64,000 nt of DNA from Denitrobaculum tricleocarpae (GCF_007004665.1 NZ_ML660054.1:434001-498000); one strand, 5' to 3'; shown: positions 8,639-17,924, counted from the stretch's first letter. Numbers and translations: made by a program. The notes: generated by a model from the letters alone, not told the origin.

Positions 8639-8974
8639 ATGGCAGAGCTGTATCGCTTCGATGAACGTCGTGGAAAAGGCAAAACAACCTTCTTCGATCG
8701 GCAGGAACTCGGTCAGCTGCTGAATTTATATAGCCGGAGAGTGGCAAGCGGCGAATGGCGGGACTACGCAATCGACCAGGATAGCGGGGGCGCCACTTTC
8801 TCCGTCTTCAGGCACACATTGGATTCCCCCCTCTTCTCGATCGCCAAGCGCATCGCAGGCCGCGGCCGCAATAAAGAATACGTCGTTTACAGCGGCCGCC
8901 GTCAACTGAAGCGGGCACAAACCATGTCCGAAGCACTGGCCATTCTCGAGAAAAAGCCCAGAGTGATCTCCTGA
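8639..8974 (+). CDS. DUF2794 domain protein
   Basis: A 111-aa protein when started at the ATG at 8639, which has GGGAGG 11 bases upstream. A start 69 bases earlier is possible but adds residues unlike the family. The sequence FDRQELGQLLNLYSRRVASGEWRDYAI is followed by basic segments ending in a strand with YVVYSGRRQLKR. This matches DUF2794, a short alphaproteobacterial family of unknown function. It stands alone between the small lipoprotein and the metallo-hydrolase genes. Confidence 0.82.
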   Translation: MAELYRFDERRGKGKTTFFDRQELGQLLNLYSRRVASGEWRDYAIDQDSGGATFSVFRHTLDSPLFSIAKRIAGRGRNKEYVVYSGRRQLKRAQTMSEALAILEKKPRVIS

Positions 8975-9178
8975 CCAAAATGGTCTCCTGGTAAGCACAC
9001 ATTGTCTTCACCAGAACCTCTGGCGGCGGTCGCGATTGATTGAATGCGCCTTTCTCAACAAAGGCGGTTTACTCCCGGCGCTTACCCGCTAGTCTTCCTA
9101 GTATTCAAGCACCGCTTCTGGAGTGCGCTGTTCCTCTCGCCGGGGCAACGCAACCCGCCGCAGTAAGGAGATGTCCAC

Positions 9179-9970
9179 GTGATCGTCGAGCAAATCTGGA
9201 CTGGCAACGCCTACCGGAACTTCAACTACCTCATTGCCTGCGGCGAGACCGGCGAAGCACTCGCGATTGATCCTCTGGACTCGGAGAAGTGCCTTGCCAT
9301 GGCGAAACGAAGGGGCTGGAACATCACACAGGTGCTCAACACCCACGAGCATCATGATCATATCGGCGGCAATGACGCCGTGATCGCGGCAACCGGAGCC
9401 AAGCTGCTGGCCCACAAGAACGCGAAGTCCAGGATTCCCGGCATGGACAAGGGCTTGGATGCGGGAGACGTGGTTCGTGTCGGCCGTTCGGTCGAGCTGG
9501 AAGCGCTCGACACGCCGGGACACACCATGAGCCATGTTTGCCTGCTCTCGAGGGGAGACCACGCAGGTCTGTTCTGCGGCGATACGCTCTTTAACGCCGG
9601 TGCCGGCAACTGCCACAACGGCGGGCATCCAAACGAGCTCTATCAAACCTTCGCCACTCAGCTCGCGAGGCTTCCGGACGAAACCCGGATCTACCCCGGC
9701 CATGATTACATCGCCAACAATCTGGAATTCACCCTGGACCGGGAGCCCGACAACAAACGCGCGGCAGAGTTACTCGATCAGATTGCGGACCAGAACACCG
9801 ACGACGCACTCGTTTCCACGCTGGCCATGGAAAAGGAGGTCAACACCTTCTTCCGGCTGCACAGCCCCAGCGTCATCGCGGCCTTGCGGGAGTCCTTTCC
9901 GGACCTGCCGGAAAATCCCGACCCCAAGACCGTCTTTATAAAGCTGCGGGAACTCAGAAACAGCTGGTAG
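9179..9970 (+). CDS. gloB: Glyoxalase II-type metallo-beta-lactamase-fold hydrolase
   Basis: A 263-aa metallo-hydrolase. The metal-binding THEHHDH motif occupies residues 55-61, followed by the later ligands in DTPGHTMSH, FCGDTLF and YPGHDY. The C-terminal helical region ends near the FFRLHSPSVI and LREL motifs seen in hydroxyacylglutathione hydrolases, which release D-lactate and glutathione from lactoylglutathione. The start is a GTG with AAGGAG eight bases upstream; the ATG between them is followed at once by a stop. The gene is monocistronic. Glutathione specificity is inferred from overall similarity and C-terminal length, not from assay-defining residues. Confidence 0.88.
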   Translation: MIVEQIWTGNAYRNFNYLIACGETGEALAIDPLDSEKCLAMAKRRGWNITQVLNTHEHHDHIGGNDAVIAATGAKLLAHKNAKSRIPGMDKGLDAGDVVRVGRSVELEALDTPGHTMSHVCLLSRGDHAGLFCGDTLFNAGAGNCHNGGHPNELYQTFATQLARLPDETRIYPGHDYIANNLEFTLDREPDNKRAAELLDQIADQNTDDALVSTLAMEKEVNTFFRLHSPSVIAALRESFPDLPENPDPKTVFIKLRELRNSW

Positions 9971-10063
9971 AGCAATCTTGGCGGGGCATTCCTTGGCAAA
10001 CAGCGCTACGTCCCAGGCGGAGCCTCTGGGAGCCATGCCAGGGGGCTAATCCTGCTTCTGTTC

Positions 10064-10507
10064 CTAATTGCCGGCCTTGAGGTTTGTCGTCACAGTCTTG
10101 ATCTCTACGATGGCATCTCCATCGAATTCCAATCTGTCGACTTCGCCGTAGAACCAGAGCTGGCCAAAGGGATTCCGCGCAACCTCCTCAACCCTATGGG
10201 GTTTCCCCCAGGCCAGACACACCATCTCCCGGGTCGCGCCGAGCCAGACGCCCCGCTCCTCGAGATTCGCCGCATCGGTGTCATCAAGTTCCAGCGCAGC
10301 GATCCGGCGCAAACGGTCAGCTTCACGCTCCGTCCTCGGCACTTCGTCAAACTCGACGCAGGCCAGAGAGTAGGGATCGCTGAGACACGCGAGGCGAGAC
10401 GATATAATGCTATGGGCGTCCGGATCCGGCTTCGCCAGCCAATCACAGGCGGCATAGACCTGGCTTGGCAGGGCGGCAACGGCCAGACAGCACAACAGAC
10501 TTCGCAT
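10064..10507 (-). CDS. Secreted BamE/SmpA-like small protein, function unknown
   Basis: The start at 10507 has CTCCT on the plus strand (AGGAG) six bases away and gives a 147-aa protein with a clear cleaved signal peptide (MRSLLCCLAVAALPSQVYA, then AC). A longer frame upstream would bury this signal. The C-terminal half has the pattern GxTxxMVCLAWGKPxxV, then QLWFYG, then LEFDGDAIVEI, which resembles the BamE/SmpA or DUF2845 fold (helix, then WG.P, then a three-stranded sheet). There is no lipobox, so the product is probably soluble and periplasmic. It converges with gloB. No specific role can be assigned. Confidence 0.7.
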   Translation of the reverse strand: MRSLLCCLAVAALPSQVYAACDWLAKPDPDAHSIISSRLACLSDPYSLACVEFDEVPRTEREADRLRRIAALELDDTDAANLEERGVWLGATREMVCLAWGKPHRVEEVARNPFGQLWFYGEVDRLEFDGDAIVEIKTVTTNLKAGN

Positions 10508-10936
10508 CGTTTTCTCCTGGATGAGTCGAGCCCGCACATTTTCCCCGTGAGCCCGAGATAGCCTGTGTGATACCGCGACCGAAGTAACTTCGGCGCCTGA
10601 GACTAGCATATTGAGGTGTCTTTTGACCATTTCGGCATCTCTGCGCAGAGCGATCACTATCTGAGGTGGCGCAAGGGACAGATAAAGGAACGAATGCTTT
10701 CGCACCTGCGAAAAAAGAAGGCCCTAAGCTGTCGGACAAGGCTAAGGAGGCCTATAATCCCGCCCGACGCGATTCGGGTGGGAAAGCTATGGTGACTGGG
10801 CGTTTTCGGGGGCCCCGGAAGGTATGCACTGCCGGGTGGAGTAAAAACATCCGGGTTTATGGCATTGCGATGAAAGGCCCCGCAGAAACCACATCTGGTA
10901 CTGTGATCGACGTCCGGCTAACGAAAGTACTGCTCA
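10508..10936. other. Non-coding leader region before the Kef-type gene
   Basis: This 429-bp stretch lies between divergent genes. A 92-codon open frame at 10666-10944 runs through it, but it has no recognisable motif, no convincing ribosome site and an odd composition, so I do not call it a gene. The distal part contains a perfect TATAAT and, right after it, a strong stem-loop (see separate entry). The antiporter messenger may therefore have a structured leader of about 170 bases. Confidence 0.4.
10753..10782 (+). promoter_or_regulatory. TATAAT box followed by a 9-bp stem-loop in the kef leader
   Basis: TATAAT lies at 10753-10758. The only candidate -35 is weak (TGTCGG around 10730). Immediately downstream, CCCGCCCGA at 10759-10767 pairs with TCGGGTGGG at 10774-10782 (one G-U pair, six-base loop). 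A stem this strong at the start of a transcript suggests mRNA protection or a structured regulatory leader. I found no match to a riboswitch consensus that I know. Confidence 0.35.
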
Positions 10937-12559
10937 ATGGCTGAATCGAGCTACCTGCTCGAGGTTCTTATCGTTCTCGTTGCGGCGGTCCTCTCGGTTT
11001 CGCTGTTTCGGCGCCTGAGACTGGACCCGGTCCTGGGGTACCTCTGTGCTGGTGCCGTCATCGGTCCCTACAGCCTGGGGCTGGTTCAGGGGCTCGCCAC
11101 CATTCACGCGCTGGCCGAACTGGGTGTTGTTTTTCTGCTCTTTACGGTCGGCCTCGAACTTCCGATCGCACGGATTCGCGTCATGCCCTTTCGCGTGTTC
11201 CTCCTGGGAATCGCGCAGGTTTTCATCACGGGCACGCTGATCTCCGCCGCGGTCGCTGCGATGGGCGTGACGCCCGAAGCCGCGGGCATCATCGGCTTCG
11301 GGGTCGCCCTATCCTCCACGGCGATTGTTCTCAGGCTCCTGTCCGACAGAGGCGGCCTGACTTCACAGACCGGGCGTGCCGCCTTCGCCATTCTGATTGT
11401 GCAGGATCTGATGGTCGGCCCATTGCTGGTCGGCGTCTTTGCACTCGGTGATCAGAGCAACGAATTGCTGCCTTTGCTTGGCGAAGCTGCGCTCAAGATG
11501 CTCGTTACCGTCGTCCTGATACTCGGGATTGGCCGGATTCTGCTGCGACACCTCTTCACTCAGGTCGCAGCAACCCGCGAACCGGCGATCTTCGCCGCCA
11601 TGACACTGTTCGTGGTTCTGGGGACCGGCGTGGCCACCGAGCATGTGGGCCTCTCCCTTGCCTTTGGCGCTTTCCTCGCGGGTATGCTCATGGCCGAAAC
11701 CCAGTTTCGCCATCAGGTCGCAGCCGAAATCCAGCCCTTCCGCGGCTTGCTCCTCGGATTGTTTTTCATGACTGTCGGCATGGAGATCCATCCGCTTTTC
11801 ATCTTCGACAACGGCGCAACGATAGCCTTTCTTGTTATCGCCTTGCTGGGCGGGAAAGCCCTGATCCTGATTCTGCTGGCCAAGGCTGCCCGCATGTCTA
11901 CGGCCGATGCCGTGCATCTCGGCGTGCTGCTGGCCCAGGGCGGCGAGTTCGCGTTTGTCCTGGTCGGCGCCGCCATGAGTCAGGGCGTCGTCGACCCGGA
12001 TCTTGGTCAGATGGTCATCGTGGTCGTTGCGCTGACCATGCTGGCGACACCGTTCCTGGCGGGCCTGGGACAGAGGGCTTCCAACCGTATCGAGCGGAAC
12101 GAGGTTCCCAGTATCGAAGAGCTGGCGGACAGCGACTCGAAACTCGAAGACCATGTCATCATCGCCGGTTTTGGCCGTGTCGGCGCAATCGTAGCCAGAC
12201 AAATGATGGAAGCCAAAGTCCCCTTCCTGGCCGTCGACATGGACCCTCACACAATCCTGCAGGCGCAAAAACGCGGCCTGCCGGTCTATTACGGCGACGT
12301 CACACGTGCGGATATCCTGGAAGCGGTCAATGTTCAGGCGGCGCGCGCCGTCGTGGTGGCACTGGACGATAAGCATGTGTCGCTGCAGATCGTCGCAATC
12401 CTGCGCTATATTTTTCCCGATCTCAAAATCCACGCCCGCGCGCGTGATCTTGCACACGCGCAGGAGCTGGAAAGCATCGGTGCCAGCACCGTCGTCACGG
12501 AACTGGTGCCAACCGGACTTCAACTCGCCCAGGTTGTACTTGATCCACAGGACGAATAA
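10937..12559 (+). CDS. Kef-type cation:proton antiporter (CPA2) with RCK/TrkA-N domain
   Basis: A 540-aa protein. The N-terminal 380 residues form a CPA2 (Na+/H+ exchanger-like) membrane domain with about a dozen helices, including DPVLGYLCAGAVIGP near residue 35 and LLAQGGEFAFVLVGAA in the later helices. The C-terminal 130 residues are a TrkA-N/RCK nucleotide-binding domain with IIAGFGRVGAIVA and a binding-site aspartate in VDMD. In KefB/KefC-type proteins this domain gates potassium efflux and senses NAD(H) or glutathione adducts. A separate KefF or KefG ancillary gene is not adjacent. Potassium as the ion is inferred from the family. The monocistronic gene has a possible structured leader. 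Confidence 0.9.
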   Translation: MAESSYLLEVLIVLVAAVLSVSLFRRLRLDPVLGYLCAGAVIGPYSLGLVQGLATIHALAELGVVFLLFTVGLELPIARIRVMPFRVFLLGIAQVFITGTLISAAVAAMGVTPEAAGIIGFGVALSSTAIVLRLLSDRGGLTSQTGRAAFAILIVQDLMVGPLLVGVFALGDQSNELLPLLGEAALKMLVTVVLILGIGRILLRHLFTQVAATREPAIFAAMTLFVVLGTGVATEHVGLSLAFGAFLAGMLMAETQFRHQVAAEIQPFRGLLLGLFFMTVGMEIHPLFIFDNGATIAFLVIALLGGKALILILLAKAARMSTADAVHLGVLLAQGGEFAFVLVGAAMSQGVVDPDLGQMVIVVVALTMLATPFLAGLGQRASNRIERNEVPSIEELADSDSKLEDHVIIAGFGRVGAIVARQMMEAKVPFLAVDMDPHTILQAQKRGLPVYYGDVTRADILEAVNVQAARAVVVALDDKHVSLQIVAILRYIFPDLKIHARARDLAHAQELESIGASTVVTELVPTGLQLAQVVLDPQDE

Positions 12560-12853
12560 ACAGGCTGCCGCTCAATAATGATTGAACTGTAAACTAATTT
12601 TTCGATGCACGTTAACGAACTAACTTTAAGAAAACACAGAGATTCTGCACCGCAAGTGCCAATTTCAGCCACTTTCACATCAGAAAAATCGCCTCCTAGG
12701 CGAACAAACAAGCCTTTCAAATTCAACGGCTATAACGCTTCCCTAAGACTTTTCCCCTATCTTCCTGTCCCATGAGCAGAGCCTTTCTCGTTTTGGCAGG
12801 CAAGAGACACCTACCTTAAATGGAATGGTTAACGTAAAAGCAGGGACTGCAGT

Positions 12854-13912
12854 ATGACCGACGACTTCGATCATTCTGAAAAAATTGCCAACGCCGCATT
12901 CGCCGAAATGCGTGCCAGGAAGATTCCGATGACTCCGGAAAACTTCAATATCTGGTACGACTACTGCAATGGTGGGAATCCCGTTCTCTCCAAAGCGGTC
13001 GAACGCCTGGTCGAAAAAGAGGCAGAATTCACCGACGCGGAGAATGCCGACCTCTACATCGAACACTTCGGCGTCAAGAAAAGCAGCCAGGACCTGCATC
13101 AGGTCGGTGGCCAAATCCAAAGTATTACCGAGCAGGTCGTGACACAGCTCAAAAGCGCGACCGACATCACGACAGACTACAGCAAAACTCTTGGCGACTT
13201 CTCGGGAGAGCTGGCCAAAGCTGCGGACCGAAGCTCGGATCAGCTGAACGGCGTCATTCGCGATGTCATGGTGAAAACCCAGAAAGTTGCTCAACGCAAC
13301 AAGGACCTGGAAGCCCGTCTGCACACCTCTGCACACCAAATCGACGGCCTGCACGAAGACCTCATCAAGGCGCGGCAGGAAGCCCAAACCGACGGCCTGA
13401 CCGGCCTTGCAAACCGCAAGTGTTTCGATGCGCGCCTCGCGGAGGGCATGAGCAGCTCAGAGGAGACTGGGGAAGAACTCTCACTGATGCTTATGGACAT
13501 CGATCACTTCAAGACCTTCAACGACACCCACGGTCATCAGATCGGCGACCAGGTCCTGAAACTCGTCGCGCAGATACTCAACAAGACCTTCAAGGGACAG
13601 GACACCGCCGCCCGCTACGGTGGCGAGGAGTTCGCCGTGATCCTACCCAACACCAAACTGGATATCGCCGTGAAGCTGGCTGAGAACATTCGCGTCAATC
13701 TCGCCAATCAGGTTTTAAAGAATCTGCGGACCGGCGAATCATTCGGCAAACTCACCGTCTCTGTCGGGGTAGCCAGATATCATGCTGGCGAGCCGCCGGA
13801 GGATCTGATCCAACGCAGCGACAAAGCGCTCTACAAAGCAAAACAGGATGGCCGCAACCGGGTCGTGAGCGAAAAAGACAACCACGGAAAAAGCAATTTC
13901 AGCGTTGCCTGA
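12854..13912 (+). CDS. Diguanylate cyclase (GGDEF protein)
   Basis: A 352-aa soluble protein. Residues 1-180 form a helical, partly coiled-coil sensory or dimerisation region without membrane segments or a recognised sensor fold. A GGDEF domain follows, with DGLTGLANRK near 183-192, MDIDHFKTFND, and the active-site RYGGEEFAV near 255-262, so cyclic-di-GMP synthesis is expected. The position of the inhibitory I-site (RxxD) reads KGQD, so product inhibition may be weakened. The C-terminus has SVGVA and DKALYKAKQDGRNRV, standard for active enzymes. The gene is monocistronic. Confidence 0.93.
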   Translation: MTDDFDHSEKIANAAFAEMRARKIPMTPENFNIWYDYCNGGNPVLSKAVERLVEKEAEFTDAENADLYIEHFGVKKSSQDLHQVGGQIQSITEQVVTQLKSATDITTDYSKTLGDFSGELAKAADRSSDQLNGVIRDVMVKTQKVAQRNKDLEARLHTSAHQIDGLHEDLIKARQEAQTDGLTGLANRKCFDARLAEGMSSSEETGEELSLMLMDIDHFKTFNDTHGHQIGDQVLKLVAQILNKTFKGQDTAARYGGEEFAVILPNTKLDIAVKLAENIRVNLANQVLKNLRTGESFGKLTVSVGVARYHAGEPPEDLIQRSDKALYKAKQDGRNRVVSEKDNHGKSNFSVA

Positions 13913-13993
13913 CACGGAACGCCGGCAAAACCTGAAAAGCGCGGGCGTTAAAAGCCATGTCCTGCGGCTGGGACACCTGACTGTTTTGAAACA

Positions 13994-14206
13994 TCAGTAG
14001 TGCGGCGGCGGCGTATCATCGTCCGACCCATCGATCTGTCCCTCAAGGGCACGAATGCGATCCAGCAAACGGTCAATCTTAGCCGCCGCCGCGTCCAGAC
14101 TCGTCCATTGCTTGGCCATTTCATCACTCATATCCTGGATCGTGCGCTCCTGCTCGGCGACGTGCGTTTCCAGTGAATCGAGTCTAGTCTGAAGTTCCTG
14201 TGTCAT
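13994..14206 (-). CDS. slyX: SlyX family protein
   Basis: A 70-aa protein that is almost entirely coiled coil (RLDSLETHVAEQERTIQDM) with a disordered acidic linker and the typical PPPHY end of SlyX proteins. The function is unknown; in E. coli the gene neighbours slyD, which is not present here. It lies alone between the diguanylate cyclase and the DUF427 gene on the opposite strand. Confidence 0.85.
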   Translation of the reverse strand: MTQELQTRLDSLETHVAEQERTIQDMSDEMAKQWTSLDAAAAKIDRLLDRIRALEGQIDGSDDDTPPPHY

Positions 14207-14420
14207 AGGATCTTTCTAACACTCCGCTAAGCCTGAGCAAGCGCCCATTCCTGATCTTGACGAGGGTACTATAGCGAATTGCGTTTTTCTTGAATCATGG
14301 CATCTCAAAAGCTGCTGCCTCTCCATCAGCAAATTGCTTTAACTCGCGGCGCTCCTTACACGGAAATCTCCAATGGCTCAGGCCAGACAGACAAACGGCA
14401 AACACCAATAGGTCAAAACG

Positions 14421-15260
14421 ATGCGCAAACCTCATCTTCGCGGCCGCGGTCCGGATCTTCCGGTCCTGGATCAGGTCACCCAATATGACTTCGAACCGGG
14501 TTACGTCGTTTTCACTCAGCCCGCGCCCAAACGCCTGCGCGTCAAAGCCGCCGGCGAGGTCATTGCCGACACAACCGACGGGCTCATCCTGTTCGAGTCC
14601 GATCACCTGCCGGTCTACTATTTCCCGTGCCGCTCAGTGCGTATGGAGCTCTTCGAGCGCAGTGATCACCAAACCTCCTGCCCCTACAAAGGCAAAGCCA
14701 GCTACTACAGTTTGAAGGGTCAGGCCGGGGACGACACGAACATCATGTGGCGTTACGAAGCACCCATCCCTGCCTGCCCGGCCATCGGTGACTACGTGTC
14801 GTTTTACTGGGACCGGGTCGATCATTGGTTTGAAGAAGATGAAGAGATTTTCGTCCATGCCCGAGATCCATACCGGCGTGTCGATTGCCTGCCGTCGAGC
14901 CGCCGGGTACAGGTTTTCCTTGCTGGAGAGGAAATTGCTGACTCTGTGAATGGCGTGTTTCTCTTCGAGACGGGCCAACCCACCCGCTATTACCTGCCGC
15001 AGGAAGACGTTCGCCGGGAACTTCTTCATCCCAGCGACAGCGCGACCCAGTGCCCATACAAGGGTCAGGCCTCTTACTGCCATGCCCGTGTCGGCAACAA
15101 GATGCACGACGATATCGTCTGGACCTACCCGAAACCCATCGAGGAGGCCACACGCATCAAGGGGCTCTATTGTTTTGCGAATGAATTCGTCGACCGGATT
15201 CTTGTCGACGGTGTCGAACAACCCCGTCCGGTGACAGGCTTCTCACACGGTTACAGCTAA
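14421..15260 (+). CDS. Protein with two DUF427 domains
   Basis: A 279-aa protein containing two copies of the DUF427 fold. The first is about 30-120 (KRLRVKAAGEVIADT, then VYYFP, then CPYKGKASYY) and the second about 150-250 (RRVQVFLAGEEIADS, then RYYLPQEDV, then CPYKGQASYC). The two halves share the spacing of a Cys-Pro-Tyr-Lys-Gly motif, evidence of an internal duplication. The family has no established biochemical role. The protein has no signal peptide or membrane segment. It converges with the SulP gene, with 30 bp between the stops. Confidence 0.88.
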   Translation: MRKPHLRGRGPDLPVLDQVTQYDFEPGYVVFTQPAPKRLRVKAAGEVIADTTDGLILFESDHLPVYYFPCRSVRMELFERSDHQTSCPYKGKASYYSLKGQAGDDTNIMWRYEAPIPACPAIGDYVSFYWDRVDHWFEEDEEIFVHARDPYRRVDCLPSSRRVQVFLAGEEIADSVNGVFLFETGQPTRYYLPQEDVRRELLHPSDSATQCPYKGQASYCHARVGNKMHDDIVWTYPKPIEEATRIKGLYCFANEFVDRILVDGVEQPRPVTGFSHGYS

Positions 15261-15290
15261 GGCAGTGAAACTCACCTCAGGACCAGCAGA

Positions 15291-17537
15291 CTAACGTGTC
15301 CGCAAGCTCAGGCGCTCGGCGAGGATTCGCACCAGGTATCGATGAAAGGCCGCGGAGGTCGCAGGTGCTTCATGTCCCATTTTTGCGAGAGCGCCACGGC
15401 TGAGGCGCCAGAGTATCGCGTCACCCTCGGTCACAAGCGACGCTGAATGCGGTTGCTTGAGGTAGAATGCAAGCTCTCCGACAACCACACCCGCACTGAA
15501 GGTTCTGAGACAAATGCTGGACCCATCAGGCGTTTTCAGCAGCAGATTCACTCTGCCGCGTTCTATGAAATAAAGGGCTTTAGGTTCCGCGCCCTGGTGA
15601 ATGATGATGTCCCGGGGAACGCATTCCCTCTTCTCGAGATAAGACAACAGGCTCAACGATACTTGCGGGTCTCCGATTGCCTCGGCCAGCAGATCTTCGA
15701 TCCCGTCATCTTCCCTTCGCGTCAGCGCGAGCTGCTTCTCCTCGAGCAAGCAGTCTTCGCTCCAGGCCAAAGCCTGATCCACATCCCGGAACGTGCGGAT
15801 ACTCAATCCGCTCTGTGGCCCGAAACCGCCTGCCGCCAGCATCTGTGAAACGCTTTCATCCAGATTCGTCGGAAGCAGAATCGTACCGGCTCCGTCCGTC
15901 AACTGTGCAATCTTGATGAAACTGCGGACCGCCGAGGAATCCAGTCCGGTCAAGCCGCCACAATCGAGCACCAGAAAACGAAGCTTTGGCTGTGCCTTGT
16001 CGAACATCCGTTCGCGGACAAAAGCCTGCAGCTTGTGCGCGGTGCCGAAGAATACGAAGCCCTGAAGCCGGAGAACCAGGACTTCCTGCCCCCGGGCCAT
16101 CAGAAACTGCCGGTCGTCGGTCGTGCGATCAGCGCTGCTTCGGAGGTTTTCGCCGGTCACAGCGTATCGGATGATCTCGACCCGGCTGTAGTCCAGCACG
16201 AATAAAACCACCGCGAAAATCAGCCCGGCCATAACCCCTTCGAGAAAACCAGCCGTACCGACCACCAACAGGATAACGAGAATGATCAGGTATTCGCGCC
16301 ACGGCATTTTGGAAAACGAGCCGACCAGCCATTCGTGAAGCAGAGAAAAGCCGATCCAGAGCAGGAGGCCGCCAAAGAGCGGGATCGGCATGTACGCCAA
16401 GAGTGCGGTGCCAAAGAACAGCATGGCGGCGCAGACAACCGCGGCGATCAGTCCGACCAGGCGATAGGGCGCGTCCAGCTTGTGCCCTAGCAAAGACAAC
16501 CCTAGTCCCTGAAAACCCGCGGCTCCGCCGCCGAGCCCGGCAAAAAAATTGCCCACACCAGCCGCCCGGAGCTCCCGGTTGAGTTCAACATCGCGCCGCA
16601 CCGTCAGCTCCACACCGCTAGATGCAAGCAGGACGGAAATTGCGGTGACGACAACCATCGTCGCAACCTTCGGCGCTTCAGCCCAGATCACCGGCCAATC
16701 GATCTGCGAGAGAGGTACGTCAGGAAGTGGCGGCCAGAGGCGGTCTTGATGAGATGTCTGGAAAAGCCATGCTCCGGCCTGGAGCTCGGCCTGTGACTGG
16801 CCCAGCAGCCAGGCAACACCGTGGAACAGCAGCAAAGCAACCCCCAGGGCGATGGGCAGGACGACCGCTCCGCCGTCGCCGCGGGTAAAAACCCACAGCA
16901 GGCCTGCAAAGAGGGCCGCGGGCGCCCACTTAGCGACACTTGCCTGATCGAACATGCTAGAGACGTTATCCGGTGTCAGTGTCTCGCCGATGATCACCCC
17001 GAGCGCACCGTGAACGATCAGCCAGCCCATTCCCGCTAAAAAGCCGCCAATGACCGGATAGGGAATGAACCTGACAAAGCGCCCCAAGCGAAATATGCCC
17101 AGTGTGAAGAGGCAAAGACCTGTAACTGACGTCGCCAGGCCGATGGCTACCACGATTGTGAGGGTGATCTCCTCCTCACTGCGAATGCCTTCCATGGCCG
17201 TATGCATGGATGCCGCGATAACCGCGAGCGTCACGATCGTCACTTCCTGGGAAAGCGCCAGCATTCCCGGATAGGAGCTGCCGAGAGCCACCACGGCTGC
17301 CAGCACGATCGTACTGAAAAGGCAGATCCCGATACCGATCGTGACGTGATGGCTCAGATCGCCCGAAAAGAGCAGAGCCGCATCGGAAATCGCAAAGATC
17401 ACCGCCAGTAATCCGCAGATGAGTCCCGCAGCCAAAGCTGCAGCAATCTGGCGAAGGCTGTAGCCAAGAATGGTCGCACGGAGCAACTGCTCGACGGAGC
17501 CTTCTCTCAACCCTTGCTGACGATTGACACTTGCCAA
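15291..17537 (-). CDS. SulP family anion transporter with STAS and cyclic-nucleotide-binding domains
   Basis: A 748-aa protein with three parts. Residues ~25-440 are a SulP/SLC26 membrane domain with many hydrophobic helices and the family segment RFIPYPVIGGFLAGMGW. Residues ~470-570 are a STAS domain (LRFLVLDCGGLTGLDSSAV, with the DSSA regulatory site). Residues ~610-740 are a Crp-like cyclic-nucleotide-binding domain (GAEPKALYFIERGRVNLLL, then GVVVGELAFYLKQPHSASLV). Sulfate, bicarbonate or another anion could be the substrate; the sequence does not decide. The C-terminal domain suggests gating by cAMP or a similar ligand. The gene is monocistronic and borders an AT-rich island on its 5' side. 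Confidence 0.9.
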   Translation of the reverse strand: MASVNRQQGLREGSVEQLLRATILGYSLRQIAAALAAGLICGLLAVIFAISDAALLFSGDLSHHVTIGIGICLFSTIVLAAVVALGSSYPGMLALSQEVTIVTLAVIAASMHTAMEGIRSEEEITLTIVVAIGLATSVTGLCLFTLGIFRLGRFVRFIPYPVIGGFLAGMGWLIVHGALGVIIGETLTPDNVSSMFDQASVAKWAPAALFAGLLWVFTRGDGGAVVLPIALGVALLLFHGVAWLLGQSQAELQAGAWLFQTSHQDRLWPPLPDVPLSQIDWPVIWAEAPKVATMVVVTAISVLLASSGVELTVRRDVELNRELRAAGVGNFFAGLGGGAAGFQGLGLSLLGHKLDAPYRLVGLIAAVVCAAMLFFGTALLAYMPIPLFGGLLLWIGFSLLHEWLVGSFSKMPWREYLIILVILLVVGTAGFLEGVMAGLIFAVVLFVLDYSRVEIIRYAVTGENLRSSADRTTDDRQFLMARGQEVLVLRLQGFVFFGTAHKLQAFVRERMFDKAQPKLRFLVLDCGGLTGLDSSAVRSFIKIAQLTDGAGTILLPTNLDESVSQMLAAGGFGPQSGLSIRTFRDVDQALAWSEDCLLEEKQLALTRREDDGIEDLLAEAIGDPQVSLSLLSYLEKRECVPRDIIIHQGAEPKALYFIERGRVNLLLKTPDGSSICLRTFSAGVVVGELAFYLKQPHSASLVTEGDAILWRLSRGALAKMGHEAPATSAAFHRYLVRILAERLSLRTR

Positions 17538-17924
17538 AATCTCGATCCGAAAGTGAACGCTTCATAGGTCTGCTTAGACTTGGAAACGCGGATGGAAGAG
17601 AGTCGGGAACGATCGGACCGAAACCACAGCTGACAAAGTGAATACGGGGCCGATCGGTTCTGACGCTGAAAGATTAGAGGCAGCTATATCGGGTGATGAG
17701 AAGGGGTGGAGCGCGTTTTGTCCGTTACGTGCACAACTTTGTCCAAAATGGAGCATTGGCAGCTTGTTTCGTGACCTCGCGCCGGAGAATCGAAACGACG
17801 ACGCCCGGATTGCTGTCCCTTTGCGCCTCAACTGGATCTGCTGCTAACATCCGCCGCAATTCAACAGGAGGTTCTTGTGCATGTCTCCCCGAAAAGATGG
17901 CGCGCCACATTCACGGGGACAGGC
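17538..17924. other. Non-coding stretch upstream of the SulP gene
   Basis: About 390 bp with no credible gene. Open frames in it have no coherent hydrophobic pattern or motif. It must carry the promoter of the SulP gene (minus strand) and whatever remains of the promoter of the broken membrane-protein gene (plus strand). Confidence 0.45.

Noticed and set aside
10757-10900. Possible SRP RNA, tmRNA, RNase P RNA or cobalamin-type riboswitch in the kef leader
   Set aside because: Short resemblances (GGAAGG, GCACTGCC) were not supported by the conserved cores or pairing of those RNAs.
10666-10944. A 92-codon open frame directly before the Kef-type gene
   Set aside because: No ribosome site, no domain pattern, and it overlaps the true start of the next gene. 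The region looks like structured leader rather than a coding sequence.
11363-12523. 386-codon minus-strand open frame opposite the Kef-type gene
   Set aside because: Antisense shadow: hydrophobic codons on the sense strand read as His, Gln and Asp on the other strand.
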